DNA from: Buchnera aphidicola (Kurisakia onigurumii)
Lineage (GTDB): Bacteria > Pseudomonadota > Gammaproteobacteria > Enterobacterales > Enterobacteriaceae
NCBI RefSeq assembly: GCF_039394605.1
Contig: NZ_CP135033.1
Span: forward strand, 248,001-312,000
DNA length: 64,000 nt
Direction: 5' to 3'
Shown here piece after piece: positions 49,183 to 58,215 of this stretch; the stretch's first letter is position 1; the number at the start of each line of letters is the position of its first letter. The notes beneath the pieces are model-generated. The model was not told the DNA's origin. It saw nothing but the letters and a program-made list of their open reading frames with translations, and did not search any database. A program made the translations under genes and the position numbers.

Positions 49183-51825
49183 TCAATAATAAGGAATACT
49201 AGCTGGAAAACTAGAATATTCAGTGGCTGCATGAACTCCGGCTGATTTTAAAATATAAATAATTTTACAAGAATTTATTTTTTTATTATTTTGATTACTT
49301 TTATAAATCATTAAGGAAATAGTATAAATAGAATTTTTTTTATTAAAATTAATTTTATCTTTAAAATTATATAAAATGTTATTTTTTTTTAAAAAACCAA
49401 AAATAACAATATTTTTATTTTTTTTTCTAATAATAAATTTTAAATTATAATGTATAAAAATAAAATATTTTAAATTAAAAAAAATTTTTATATTATTAAT
49501 ATTTAAAAATAAATTTTTTATTTTGATATTATAATATTGATATATATAAAAAAAATTTTTATTACATAAAATTATTTTTTTTTTTAATAAAAATGAATGA
49601 TTTAAATTTTTTTTATAAAAATTTTTTTTATTTGAAAAATTAATTTTTATTTTTTTTTGAAAACACTGTAAGTCATATTTTTTTTTTTTTTTATCTATTA
49701 ACAAATTTTTTATAATTAATGTATTTTTTTTATATTTTTTCAATAAAAAAATATTTATCTTTTTTATATTTAAAAAAATTTTATATTTAAAAATAATGTT
49801 TTTGTTATAATATTTCAAAAAAAAATTAATTATTCTTAAATTTTTTTTATATATTTGAATATAAGTTTTTTTTTCATGTTTTTTTAAAAATTGAAAATTT
49901 AAAAAAAATTTTTTTATAAAAATTGCAAATATAAAAATTATATTTTTTTGTTTTTCCATTATTTTTTGTACTTTAAGAAAATAATATTTATAAAAATTTA
50001 AAAAATATAATTTTTTTTTTGTATTGTTTTCATAATAATAATTTATTTTTTTTTTTTTATATAAAATATTTTTTGTTTTTTTTATATATAAATTACTTTT
50101 TTTTATTGAAAGAAGTAAATTTAAATTATTATTTATATAATTAAAATTACTAATTTTTTTTGTTTTTAAAAAAATTTTTTTTAATTGTAATAAAAAATTT
50201 TTTAAAATAATATACCTATTATTATAAATATGTTGTATAGTAAAATTTGAATATTTTTCTTTTATAAAATTATGTTTATAAATTTTTTGATAATTATTTT
50301 TTTTATATAATTCTTCTAAATTATAGCTTTTATACTGAAATTCTTCTCCTTTTTTTATTTGAAAAATGGAATATTGTGGTGTTTCCATTAATTTATTAGG
50401 AATAATAAAAGTTTTTTTACCTATTTTTTTTTTTTCTATTTTATATATAAAATCTCGTTTTTCATTTAATAAATAACAAGCGATTTGAATAGGTACAATT
50501 ACATGCACTTCTTTTGTATTTTCTTTTAATAGTTCTTGTTCAATTAATCTTAAAATATATAAAGAAAAAGATTCATTATCTCTTATATTACCAATTCCTT
50601 TACATCTAGGGCATGTATAATGACTAAATTCTTTAAAAGAAGAATTTAAATGTTGTCGAGACATTTCTAATAATCCAAATCGAGAAATAGAACCAATTTG
50701 TACTTTAGCTCGGTCTTTAATAACTAATTTTTTTAGTTCTTTTTCAATTTTTCGTTGATTTTTTAATATATTCATATCAATAAAATCAATAACAATTAAT
50801 CCTCCTAAATCTCTAAATTTTAATTGTCTTACAATTTCATATACAGCTTCTAAATTAGTATTAAATGCTGTATCTTCTAAATTTACTCCTTTTGTAGAAC
50901 GTGATGAATTTATATCTATCGCAGTTAATGCTTCTGTTGTATCTAATATAATTGAACCACCTGAAGGTAAAATAACTTTTCTTTGAAAAGCTGAATTAAT
51001 TTGTGATTCAATTTGATAAAAATTAAATAAAGAAATACTACCTGTATAAAGTTTGATTTTTTTTTTTAAATCAGATCTTCCTAATGATTTAATATATTTA
51101 TAAGCTATATTTAATAATTTAGGATTATCAAAAATAATTTCTTCAATACTATCGATCATGCTATCTTGAAATGATCTAATTATAATATCTCTTTCTTGAT
51201 AAATTAAACTTGGTGCTATATTATTTATCTTTTTTTTTTCTATTTTTTTCCAAATTTTTAATCTATATTTTAAATCTAGTTGTAAATCTTCTATTGATTT
51301 TCCTAAACTAGCTGTTCTAAATATTATTCCTATATTTTTAGGTATATTTAATACTGATGATATTTTTTTTATTTTTTTTCTATCTTTTCCTTTAATATTT
51401 TTTGATATACCTATAATTTCAGGATTATTTGGCATTAAAATTAAATAAATTCCTGCTAAAGTGATAAATGTAGTTAATGCAGCTCCTTTATTACCTCTTT
51501 CTTCTTTACTAATTTGTACTATAATTGTTTCTCCTATTTTAAATTTATTTTTTATTTTTTTACATTTTTTTTTATAACTAATTTTATTTTCTATATTATT
51601 TATATATATTTCTTTAAAAGGAAGAAAGCCATATTTTTCAAAACCATAATCAATAAAAATAGCTTCTAAACTAGGTTCTATTCTTGTAATAATTCCTTTA
51701 TATATATTAGATTTTTTTTGTTTGGATCTATTAATTTCAATATCCAAATTATATAAATATTTTCCGTCTATCCAGGCAACTCGTGTTTCTTCTTTTTGAG
51801 TTGCATTAACTAACATTCTTTTCAT
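49183..51825 (-). CDS. rne: Ribonuclease E, eroded C-terminal half
   Basis: Endonuclease for mRNA turnover and rRNA/tRNA processing. The 880 residues compare with 1061 in E. coli. The catalytic half is intact: S1 domain GIITRIEPSLEAIFIDYG near 43, DNase I-like metal residues in TTEALTAIDINSSRS near 303 and LIVIDFIDMN near 345, and zinc link CPRCKGIG near 405. From about 520 to 850 the sequence is Lys/Asn/Ile/Phe-rich low complexity. The last residues GVHAATEYSSFPASIP resemble the PNPase-binding end of E. coli RNase E. A15 and A13 tracts (T15 at 49678-49692, T13 at 50046-50058 on plus) lie in frame within the eroded part. Confidence 0.96.
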   Translation of the reverse strand: MKRMLVNATQKEETRVAWIDGKYLYNLDIEINRSKQKKSNIYKGIITRIEPSLEAIFIDYGFEKYGFLPFKEIYINNIENKISYKKKCKKIKNKFKIGETIIVQISKEERGNKGAALTTFITLAGIYLILMPNNPEIIGISKNIKGKDRKKIKKISSVLNIPKNIGIIFRTASLGKSIEDLQLDLKYRLKIWKKIEKKKINNIAPSLIYQERDIIIRSFQDSMIDSIEEIIFDNPKLLNIAYKYIKSLGRSDLKKKIKLYTGSISLFNFYQIESQINSAFQRKVILPSGGSIILDTTEALTAIDINSSRSTKGVNLEDTAFNTNLEAVYEIVRQLKFRDLGGLIVIDFIDMNILKNQRKIEKELKKLVIKDRAKVQIGSISRFGLLEMSRQHLNSSFKEFSHYTCPRCKGIGNIRDNESFSLYILRLIEQELLKENTKEVHVIVPIQIACYLLNEKRDFIYKIEKKKIGKKTFIIPNKLMETPQYSIFQIKKGEEFQYKSYNLEELYKKNNYQKIYKHNFIKEKYSNFTIQHIYNNRYIILKNFLLQLKKIFLKTKKISNFNYINNNLNLLLSIKKSNLYIKKTKNILYKKKKINYYYENNTKKKLYFLNFYKYYFLKVQKIMEKQKNIIFIFAIFIKKFFLNFQFLKKHEKKTYIQIYKKNLRIINFFLKYYNKNIIFKYKIFLNIKKINIFLLKKYKKNTLIIKNLLIDKKKKKYDLQCFQKKIKINFSNKKNFYKKNLNHSFLLKKKIILCNKNFFYIYQYYNIKIKNLFLNINNIKIFFNLKYFIFIHYNLKFIIRKKNKNIVIFGFLKKNNILYNFKDKINFNKKNSIYTISLMIYKSNQNNKKINSCKIIYILKSAGVHAATEYSSFPASIPYY

Positions 51826-52239
51826 GATTAAATCTCTTGCATTCTTTTAGTTAATGAATGAAAATCAAAAGGAGAATGTAAAAATTTAAAAAATAATTAA
51901 AATAAATATGTCAATTAAATTATATTAAAAATATAATCGATTTATAATCATAATTATATTGTTATTTTATAAATTTTTTACAATAATAATTTTTTTATAT
52001 ATTTGTGGTAATCAAGAAATTAATTGAAATTTATTAATACGATAAAATGAAATATATGCAGTAATAATTTTTTAATAGAATATTATATCATGTATACAAA
52101 ATTTTTTTATCAGTAAAAATTTATATTTTTATTAAAAATAATATTATTTTTAAAATAAAAAAATTATTTAAAATATATAGAGTATAATGATGTAATCAAT
52201 TTTTAAAAAATGATCACAATATTTTAGAGATTAATTTTA
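51826..52239. other. Divergent region rne / rluC with rne leader
   Basis: 414 bases between divergent rne and rluC, as in E. coli, where a long rne leader mediates autoregulation. Close to the rne start an imperfect inverted repeat (CATTCTTTTAG at 51840-51850 with AAAAGGAGAATG at 51867-51878) could form a hairpin in the leader. No other structure or gene is visible. Confidence 0.4.
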
Positions 52240-53190
52240 ATGATCAAAATACTAAATTCCGTTACATTTATATTAATTAGACAAGATGATATAAATCAAA
52301 GAATAGATAATTTTTTATTTAAAAAATTTAAACATATACCTAAAAGTATGTTTTATAAAATTTTAAGAAAAGGAAGAATTCGAGTAAATAAAAAACGAGT
52401 ATTATGTAAATATAAACTTCAAGAAGGTGATAGAATTCGTATTCCTCCTATTAATAATGTTATTATAAAAAATAAAAAAATAATTATTTTTAAAAAAATA
52501 TTTGATTTTTTAAAAAAAAGTATTATTTATGAAGATCCTTATTTTTTTATTATTAATAAACCTTCCGGAATTGCAGTTCATGGAGGAAGTGGTTTAAAAT
52601 TTGGAATAATAGAATATTTTAGAAAAATATATTGTCATATTCCTTATTTAGAATTAGTACATAGATTAGATCGAAATACATCAGGAATTTTAATTATTTC
52701 TAAAAAAAAATCGGTATTACGAGAATTACATAAACAATTAAGAGAAAGAAGAATAAAAAAATGTTATTTAACTTTAACACATGGTAAATGGAACAAAAAA
52801 AATAAAAAAATATCTCTCCCTTTGCTAAAAAAATTTTTACATAATGGAAAAAAAAATATTATTGTTCATAATGAAGGAAAAACTTCTATAACTTATTTTA
52901 AAATTAAAAAAATATATAATAATTGTACTCTAATGTATGCTTTTCCTATTACTGGAAGAACACATCAAATTCGAGTACATGCATCTAATTTAGGTTATCC
53001 TTTATTATTTGATTTAAATTACGGTAATAGCGATTTAGACAAAAAAATATCTCTAAATATTAAAATAAATAAAAAATTTTTTTTACATGCGTATAAAATT
53101 CGTTTATTTCATCCTATTAAAAAGAAAGAAATAGTTTTTAAAGCAAAACTAGAAGATAGATTTCAAAATTATTTGAAAACTTTACAATAA
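52240..53190 (+). CDS. rluC: 23S rRNA pseudouridine synthase RluC
   Basis: Makes pseudouridines 955, 2504 and 2580 in 23S rRNA in E. coli. The 316 residues compare with 319. An S4 RNA-binding domain at about 18-75 (QRIDNFLFKKFK...RKGRIRVNKKR) is followed by the RluA-family catalytic domain with the aspartate in LVHRLDRNTSGILI near 146 and ITGRTHQIRVHASNLGYPLLFD near 240. Its position after rne identifies RluC rather than RluA or RluD. Confidence 0.94.
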   Translation: MIKILNSVTFILIRQDDINQRIDNFLFKKFKHIPKSMFYKILRKGRIRVNKKRVLCKYKLQEGDRIRIPPINNVIIKNKKIIIFKKIFDFLKKSIIYEDPYFFIINKPSGIAVHGGSGLKFGIIEYFRKIYCHIPYLELVHRLDRNTSGILIISKKKSVLRELHKQLRERRIKKCYLTLTHGKWNKKNKKISLPLLKKFLHNGKKNIIVHNEGKTSITYFKIKKIYNNCTLMYAFPITGRTHQIRVHASNLGYPLLFDLNYGNSDLDKKISLNIKINKKFFLHAYKIRLFHPIKKKEIVFKAKLEDRFQNYLKTLQ

Positions 53191-53291
53191 ATTTTAAGTA
53201 TAAAAATATAAAATAAACATTTTACAAATTAACTATTGTAGTTATACTTTATTAAAAGTAGAATGTATTTATTTAAAAAAAGGATAATATA

Positions 53292-53465
53292 ATGGCTGTT
53301 CAAAAAAGTAAACCTACTAGATCAAAAAGAGGAATGAGAAGATCGCATGATAAATGTTATATAAATAACATTTCTATAGATAAACATACTCAAGAAAAAC
53401 ATATTAGACATCACATTACTAAAAATGGTTTTTATAAAGGAATAAAATTTATTGATTTTAAATAA
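53292..53465 (+). CDS. rpmF: 50S ribosomal protein L32
   Basis: A 57-residue protein (same as E. coli L32) beginning [20 protein letters not shown], the canonical L32 start, with the [11 protein letters not shown] block near the C-terminus. A good AAAAAAGG ribosome site lies 10 bases upstream. The zinc-type cysteines of some L32 proteins are absent, as in enterobacteria. In E. coli plsX and fabH follow; here fabD comes next after 82 bases. Confidence 0.97.
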   Translation: MAVQKSKPTRSKRGMRRSHDKCYINNISIDKHTQEKHIRHHITKNGFYKGIKFIDFK

Positions 53466-53547
53466 ATTTGATTTATAAGAATAAAAAATTTATAAAAATA
53501 TATATTAAAAATATAATATCACCTATTTAATATTTTAAAATTTCAAT

Positions 53548-54498
53548 ATGAATTTTTCTATGATATTTCCAGGACATAGTGTAATTAAATGTTCTTCTTT
53601 AAAAAAATTAAATTTAGACAATAATATAATAAAAAATACTTTTGATAAAGCTTCTGATTATTGTAATTTTAATTTTTGGAAATTAATAAAAGATGAAAAT
53701 GTTCATCAAGCTATTAAAAAAAAATATTTTCAAATTATGATCATGATTAGCTCAGTTGCAATTTATAATTTTTGGAAAAAAAAAATAATAAAAAAACCAG
53801 TATTTATGTTAGGACATAGTGTAGGAGAATATTCAGCTTTAGTATGTTCGAATTCTATTTCTTTTTTTGATGCTATTTCAATATTAAAATTTAGAGAAAG
53901 AATTATGTATGACACTATGAAGATTAATTCAGGTATAATGCAAGTGGTAATAGGTTTAAAAAAAAAAAAAATAGAAAAAATATGTTCATTACTTAATAAA
54001 AATAATCATGTTGTATCTATCGCAAGTATTAATTCTAAAAATCAGATAGTAATATCAGGAAAAAAATCATCTGTTATACTAGCATCTACAATGTGTAAAA
54101 AATATGGAGCATATAGAATTATCACATTACCCATTAAAATTGCATCACATTGTATTTTAATGAAAAATGCTTCATTTTTATTAAAAAATTTTTTGAAAAA
54201 TAAAAATATTAACTTACCTAAAAATGTTGTTATTAATCCAGTACATGTTTCACAATATAATTGTATAGAAAATATCAGAAAATATTTATCTAAACAATTA
54301 ACTTCTGTAATAAAATGGAGTGATAGTATTAATTATATAATAAATAAAAAAATTACTATATTTTTAGAAATAGGAACTAGTTATATTTTAACCCATTTAA
54401 ATAAAGAATATAAAAATATATATACTATACCTATTAATAATTATAAAAATTTTTTATATGCAAAAAAAAAAATATATGATAAAAAATACATTTTATAA
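53548..54498 (+). CDS. fabD: Malonyl-CoA:ACP transacylase, altered active-site loop
   Basis: Loads malonate onto ACP for fatty acid synthesis. The 316 residues compare with 309 in E. coli. The nucleophile motif GHSVGEYS has Ser91, the Arg in FRERIM is R116, and the catalytic His in SHCILM is H201. The oxyanion-hole Gln of FPGQG is replaced by His10 (FPGHS), and the Gln of VQW by Lys256 (IKW). An A14 tract (53958-53971) is in frame. It overlaps fabG by 23 to 41 bases depending on the fabG start. Confidence 0.92.
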   Translation: MNFSMIFPGHSVIKCSSLKKLNLDNNIIKNTFDKASDYCNFNFWKLIKDENVHQAIKKKYFQIMIMISSVAIYNFWKKKIIKKPVFMLGHSVGEYSALVCSNSISFFDAISILKFRERIMYDTMKINSGIMQVVIGLKKKKIEKICSLLNKNNHVVSIASINSKNQIVISGKKSSVILASTMCKKYGAYRIITLPIKIASHCILMKNASFLLKNFLKNKNINLPKNVVINPVHVSQYNCIENIRKYLSKQLTSVIKWSDSINYIINKKITIFLEIGTSYILTHLNKEYKNIYTIPINNYKNFLYAKKKIYDKKYIL

Positions 54499-55222
54499 TA
54501 AAAAAATTGCTTTAATTACTGGAGCTAATACAGGTATAGGAAAAGGAATCTCTAAATACTTTATTAAAAAAAATATTTTTGTTATTGGAACTTCTACTTC
54601 TGATATTGGAGTAAAAAAAATAAAAAAAAATTTAAAAAATAATGGATATGGTATAAAATTGAATTTATTAGATTATAAATCTATCAATAAAATAATAGAA
54701 AAAATTTATACTAAATTTGGAACAATTGATATATTAGTTAATAATGCTGCTATTAAACATGATAATTTACTAATATATATGACAGAAAAGGAATGGAATG
54801 ATGTAATTAATGTTAATTTAACTTCTTTATTTTATATATGTAAAAATATAGTAAAATTTATGATAAAAAAAAAATCAGGAAGAATTATTAATGTTAGTTC
54901 TGTAGTTGCAGATATAGGAAATATTGGACAAACGAATTATTCAGTTTCAAAAAATGGATTAATTAGTTTTAGTAAATCCCTTTCTTTAGAGGTAGCTCGT
55001 TTTGGAATCACTGTGAATACTGTTTCTCCAGGTTTTATTAATACAGGTATGACAAAAAATCTCAATTTATTACAAAAAAAAAACTTTTTATCTACAATAC
55101 CCATGAAAAGATTTGGAACAGTAGAAGAAATTAGCAGTGTAATTTTTTTCTTATCTTCTTCACAATCTTCATATATTACTGGTCAAACAATATATGTAAA
55201 TGGAGGAATATATTCAAATTAA
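54476..55222 (+). CDS. fabG: 3-oxoacyl-ACP reductase
   Basis: NADPH-dependent reductase of the elongation cycle. Of two ATGs, 54476 gives 248 residues starting MIKNTFYNKKIALITG, closer to the E. coli length (244) than 54458 (254); neither has a strong ribosome site. The SDR features are GANTGIGKG, NNAAIKHDN, the Ser in NVSSVVADIG, catalytic YSVSK, and the C-terminal ITGQTIYVNGGIY. It overlaps fabD and lies 34 bases upstream of acpP. Confidence 0.95.
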   Translation: MIKNTFYNKKIALITGANTGIGKGISKYFIKKNIFVIGTSTSDIGVKKIKKNLKNNGYGIKLNLLDYKSINKIIEKIYTKFGTIDILVNNAAIKHDNLLIYMTEKEWNDVINVNLTSLFYICKNIVKFMIKKKSGRIINVSSVVADIGNIGQTNYSVSKNGLISFSKSLSLEVARFGITVNTVSPGFINTGMTKNLNLLQKKNFLSTIPMKRFGTVEEISSVIFFLSSSQSSYITGQTIYVNGGIYSN

Positions 55223-55256
55223 TACATTAATATAACAATATCATGGAAAAAAAGTA

Positions 55257-55499
55257 ATGAAAAATATTGAAAAAAAAATTAAAAAAATTATTTCAAAACA
55301 ATTTGGAATAAAATACGATACTATTCTAAATAATTTTTCTTTACGAGATGATTTAAAAGCAGATTCTTTAGATCTTGTAGAATTAATTATGAATATTGAA
55401 GAAAAATTTAAAATTGAAATATCTGATGAAGAAGTAAGTAATTTTGATACTATTTCTTCTATTTGTATTTTTTTAAAAAAAAACAAAATAAAAAAATAA
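55257..55499 (+). CDS. acpP: Acyl carrier protein
   Basis: Carries acyl intermediates on a phosphopantetheine arm. The 80 residues compare with 78 in E. coli. The modified serine lies in LKADSLDLVEL near 37, followed by the helix NIEEKFKIEISDEEV. The protein is more basic at both ends than usual. The last gene of the rpmF-fabD-fabG-acpP group; fabF, pabC and mltG, which follow in E. coli, are missing before tmk. Confidence 0.96.
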   Translation: MKNIEKKIKKIISKQFGIKYDTILNNFSLRDDLKADSLDLVELIMNIEEKFKIEISDEEVSNFDTISSICIFLKKNKIKK

Positions 55500-55696
55500 A
55501 CAATATTTCATATTTATAAAAAAATATATTTTTAATTAAAAATTTTTATATTAAATAAAATTAATAAAAACAAATACAATTTTTAAAAAAAATAAAAATT
55601 ATTCACATAAAACAAAAATATTTAAAAATTATTTCATTTTTTATTTTTTTATTTTAAAAATATTATATTTTTAAGTATAAACTTTATTTAAAAAAA

Positions 55697-56326
55697 ATGA
55701 TAAAAAACAAATTTATTGTTGTAGAAGGAATTGAGGGATCAGGAAAAACTGAAGCTTGTAAAATAATTTATGATTATTTATATAAATATGGTATTACGAA
55801 TACTATTATAGTAAGAGAACCAGGAGGTACTATTATTTCTGAAAAAATAAGAAAATTAATTATCTCTAATTATAATGATGAATCGTTAAATAAAGAAACT
55901 GAACTATTATTAATATACGCAGCAAGAGTTCAATTGGTAAAAAAAATAATTCAACCAGCTTTAAAAAAAGGTTTAATAGTAATTGGAGATCGGCATCATT
56001 TATCATCTTTAGCATATCAAGGAGGAGGATTAGGAATTAATAAAAAAAAAATTTCTAGTTTAAAAAAAATGTTTATCAAAACATTAAACCCTCATTTGAC
56101 AATTTACTTAGATGTAGATCCTAAAGTTGGATTAAGTAGAGTGAATCAAAGAGGAATAAAAGATAGAATTGAAAATAAATCAATAAAATTTTTTACTAAA
56201 GTACGAAATACTTATTTAAAATTAATTAAAAATTGTCCTACAATAATAACTGTTAATACTATGCAAAAAAAAAATTTGGTTCGTAATAATTTGGAATTAA
56301 TCATTAAAAAATGGATTAATTTATAA
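55697..56326 (+). CDS. tmk: Thymidylate kinase
   Basis: Phosphorylates dTMP to dTDP. The 209 residues compare with 213 in E. coli. The P-loop EGIEGSGKTEA lies at residues 9-19, REPGGT near 40, the DRHHLSSLAYQGGG block near 95, and lid residues around RIENKS. Its stop codon shares a base with the holB ATG (TAATG), so the two are coupled. Confidence 0.96.
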   Translation: MIKNKFIVVEGIEGSGKTEACKIIYDYLYKYGITNTIIVREPGGTIISEKIRKLIISNYNDESLNKETELLLIYAARVQLVKKIIQPALKKGLIVIGDRHHLSSLAYQGGGLGINKKKISSLKKMFIKTLNPHLTIYLDVDPKVGLSRVNQRGIKDRIENKSIKFFTKVRNTYLKLIKNCPTIITVNTMQKKNLVRNNLELIIKKWINL

Positions 56327-57303
56327 TGAAAATAAAATGGTATCCTTGGTTAAGTATACATTATCAAAATATTATTTTTAAATATAATAAAAAAATTTTT
56401 AATCCTGTTTTATTAATGGAAACACCAAAAAAAATTGGATCTTTTGAATTAATCTGGGCTTTAAGTACATGGATGTTATGTACTAGTAAAATTGGTATGA
56501 AATTTTGTAAAAAATGTTTAGGTTGTTGTCTAATGTTTTCAAAAAGTCATCCGGATTGGTATTTTTTAGATGCAGATAATAAAAAAATTGATGCAGTTAG
56601 CACAAGATCGATTATACAAAAAATATTTAATACACCTCAACAAGGAGGTTTAAAAATAATATATTTAAAAAATCCTTTTAAATTTAGCTCTTTTATTAGT
56701 GATTCTCTTTTAAAAATATTAGAAGAACCTCCTAATAATACATTTTTTTTTATCACTAATAATGAACCTTTAAAACAATATAAAGATACTTTATATAGCA
56801 GATGTGTAAAATACAAAATAACACAGCCTGATAAAAAAAATAGTTTGATATGGTTAAAAAAAAATACTTTATTTGAAAAAAAAAAATGTTTAATTGCTTT
56901 AAAAATTAGCAATTATTCTCCCATTTTAGCAAAAAATATATTAAATAGTAATTTATGGCAAGAAAGATATGATTTATTTAAAAAATTCTATAAGCTGATA
57001 AAAACCAATTTATTTTTAGATTTATTGCCATTGATAAATACAAAAAATTATTTGTTAAAAATAGAATGGATTAACTGTATTTTTTTAGATTCTTTAAAGT
57101 ATTACTATAAATTATATAAAAATATACAAAATATAGATCAAATCAAATTAATAAAAAAATTATATAAAAATTTTTCAAAAAAATCATTAAACGAAAAAAT
57201 TCAGTCTTTATTACGTTGTAAAAAAAAATTATTAAAAAAAATAAATATTAATTCTGAATTAGTCATATTACAAGAATTAATAAAATGGAAAATTAATAAT
57301 TAG
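56326..57303 (+). CDS. holB: DNA polymerase III delta' subunit
   Basis: Clamp-loader subunit. The 325 residues compare with 334 in E. coli. The zinc-binding cysteines are seen in FCKKCLGCC near 64-72, HPDWYFL follows, and the SSFISDSLLKILEEPPNNTFFFITNN block near 120-147 is the conserved AAA+ sensor region. As usual for delta' there is no Walker A. It is coupled to tmk and followed by tatD after 34 bases. Confidence 0.93.
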   Translation: MKIKWYPWLSIHYQNIIFKYNKKIFNPVLLMETPKKIGSFELIWALSTWMLCTSKIGMKFCKKCLGCCLMFSKSHPDWYFLDADNKKIDAVSTRSIIQKIFNTPQQGGLKIIYLKNPFKFSSFISDSLLKILEEPPNNTFFFITNNEPLKQYKDTLYSRCVKYKITQPDKKNSLIWLKKNTLFEKKKCLIALKISNYSPILAKNILNSNLWQERYDLFKKFYKLIKTNLFLDLLPLINTKNYLLKIEWINCIFLDSLKYYYKLYKNIQNIDQIKLIKKLYKNFSKKSLNEKIQSLLRCKKKLLKKININSELVILQELIKWKINN

Positions 57304-57337
57304 TATTAAATTATTGCAGAACAAGAAAGGTTTTATT

Positions 57338-58126
57338 ATGATTTTAATCGATTCTCACTGTCATTTACATCATTTAAAAAAACAAAAAATTAAAAATTGT
57401 GAAATCAAAAAAATTATACAAGAGGCTAATAAAAAAAATGTAAAATTTTTTTTAAATGTCTCTGTTTCTATAAACGATTTTCATAAAATGATTTCAAAAA
57501 TATCTGATAACAAAAATATTTTTTATTCTTGCGGTATTCATCCTTTATATGTAAAAAAAAATATTTTTAATATTTCTGAATTAAAAGAAATTTTAAAAAT
57601 AAAAAATGTTATTGCAGTAGGAGAAACAGGTTTAGATTTTTATAAAAATACTAGTAATAAATTATTACAAGAAAAAAATTTTGATATGCATATAAATTGT
57701 TCTTTTGAAACAAGAAAACCTATAATAATTCATTCGCGAAATTCAAGTACAGAAATAATAAAACATTTAAATAATAATAAAAATAAATTATGTTCAGGGG
57801 TATTACATTCTTTTACTGGTAATTTAAGTTTTGCGAAAAAATTATTAGATTTAGGTTTTTATATTTCATTTTCTGGTATTATAACGTTTAAAAATTCTGA
57901 ATATTTAAGAAAAATATTACAATATATACCGTTAGATCGTTTATTAATAGAAACTGATTCTCCTTATTTATCTCCTATTCCTTACCGAGGTAAAGAAAAC
58001 AAACCTATATATCTTTATCAAATTGCAAAATGTATTGCATCTTTAAAAAATATATGTATGGAAAAACTTTCTGATTCGATAAAAAAAAATTTTATTACAC
58101 TTTTTAATGTTACTTTAAAAAAATAA
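57338..58126 (+). CDS. ycfH: TatD-family metal-dependent DNase YcfH
   Basis: A TIM-barrel hydrolase of the TatD family; E. coli YcfH sits at this locus. The ATG at 57338, preceded by AAGAAAGG (57324-57331), is preferred over an upstream TTG at 57314, and gives 262 residues (265 in E. coli). Metal ligands are visible in DSHCHLHH at the N-terminus, GETGLDFYK near 92, IIHSRN near 130, LHSFTG near 155 and ETDSPYL near 204. Substrate and role in the symbiont are unknown. It is in the tmk-holB-ycfH unit. Confidence 0.92.
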   Translation: MILIDSHCHLHHLKKQKIKNCEIKKIIQEANKKNVKFFLNVSVSINDFHKMISKISDNKNIFYSCGIHPLYVKKNIFNISELKEILKIKNVIAVGETGLDFYKNTSNKLLQEKNFDMHINCSFETRKPIIIHSRNSSTEIIKHLNNNKNKLCSGVLHSFTGNLSFAKKLLDLGFYISFSGIITFKNSEYLRKILQYIPLDRLLIETDSPYLSPIPYRGKENKPIYLYQIAKCIASLKNICMEKLSDSIKKNFITLFNVTLKK

Positions 58127-58215
58127 TTTTATACTATATAACATAAAATCATTTTTTAAAAATTATATTTTTTTATTTTAAATATATAAAAATCTATTTT
58201 AGGAAGTTAATTAAT

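Noticed and set aside
57314..57337. TTG 57314 as ycfH start
   Set aside because: The ribosome site AAGAAAGG lies downstream of it and well spaced for ATG 57338.
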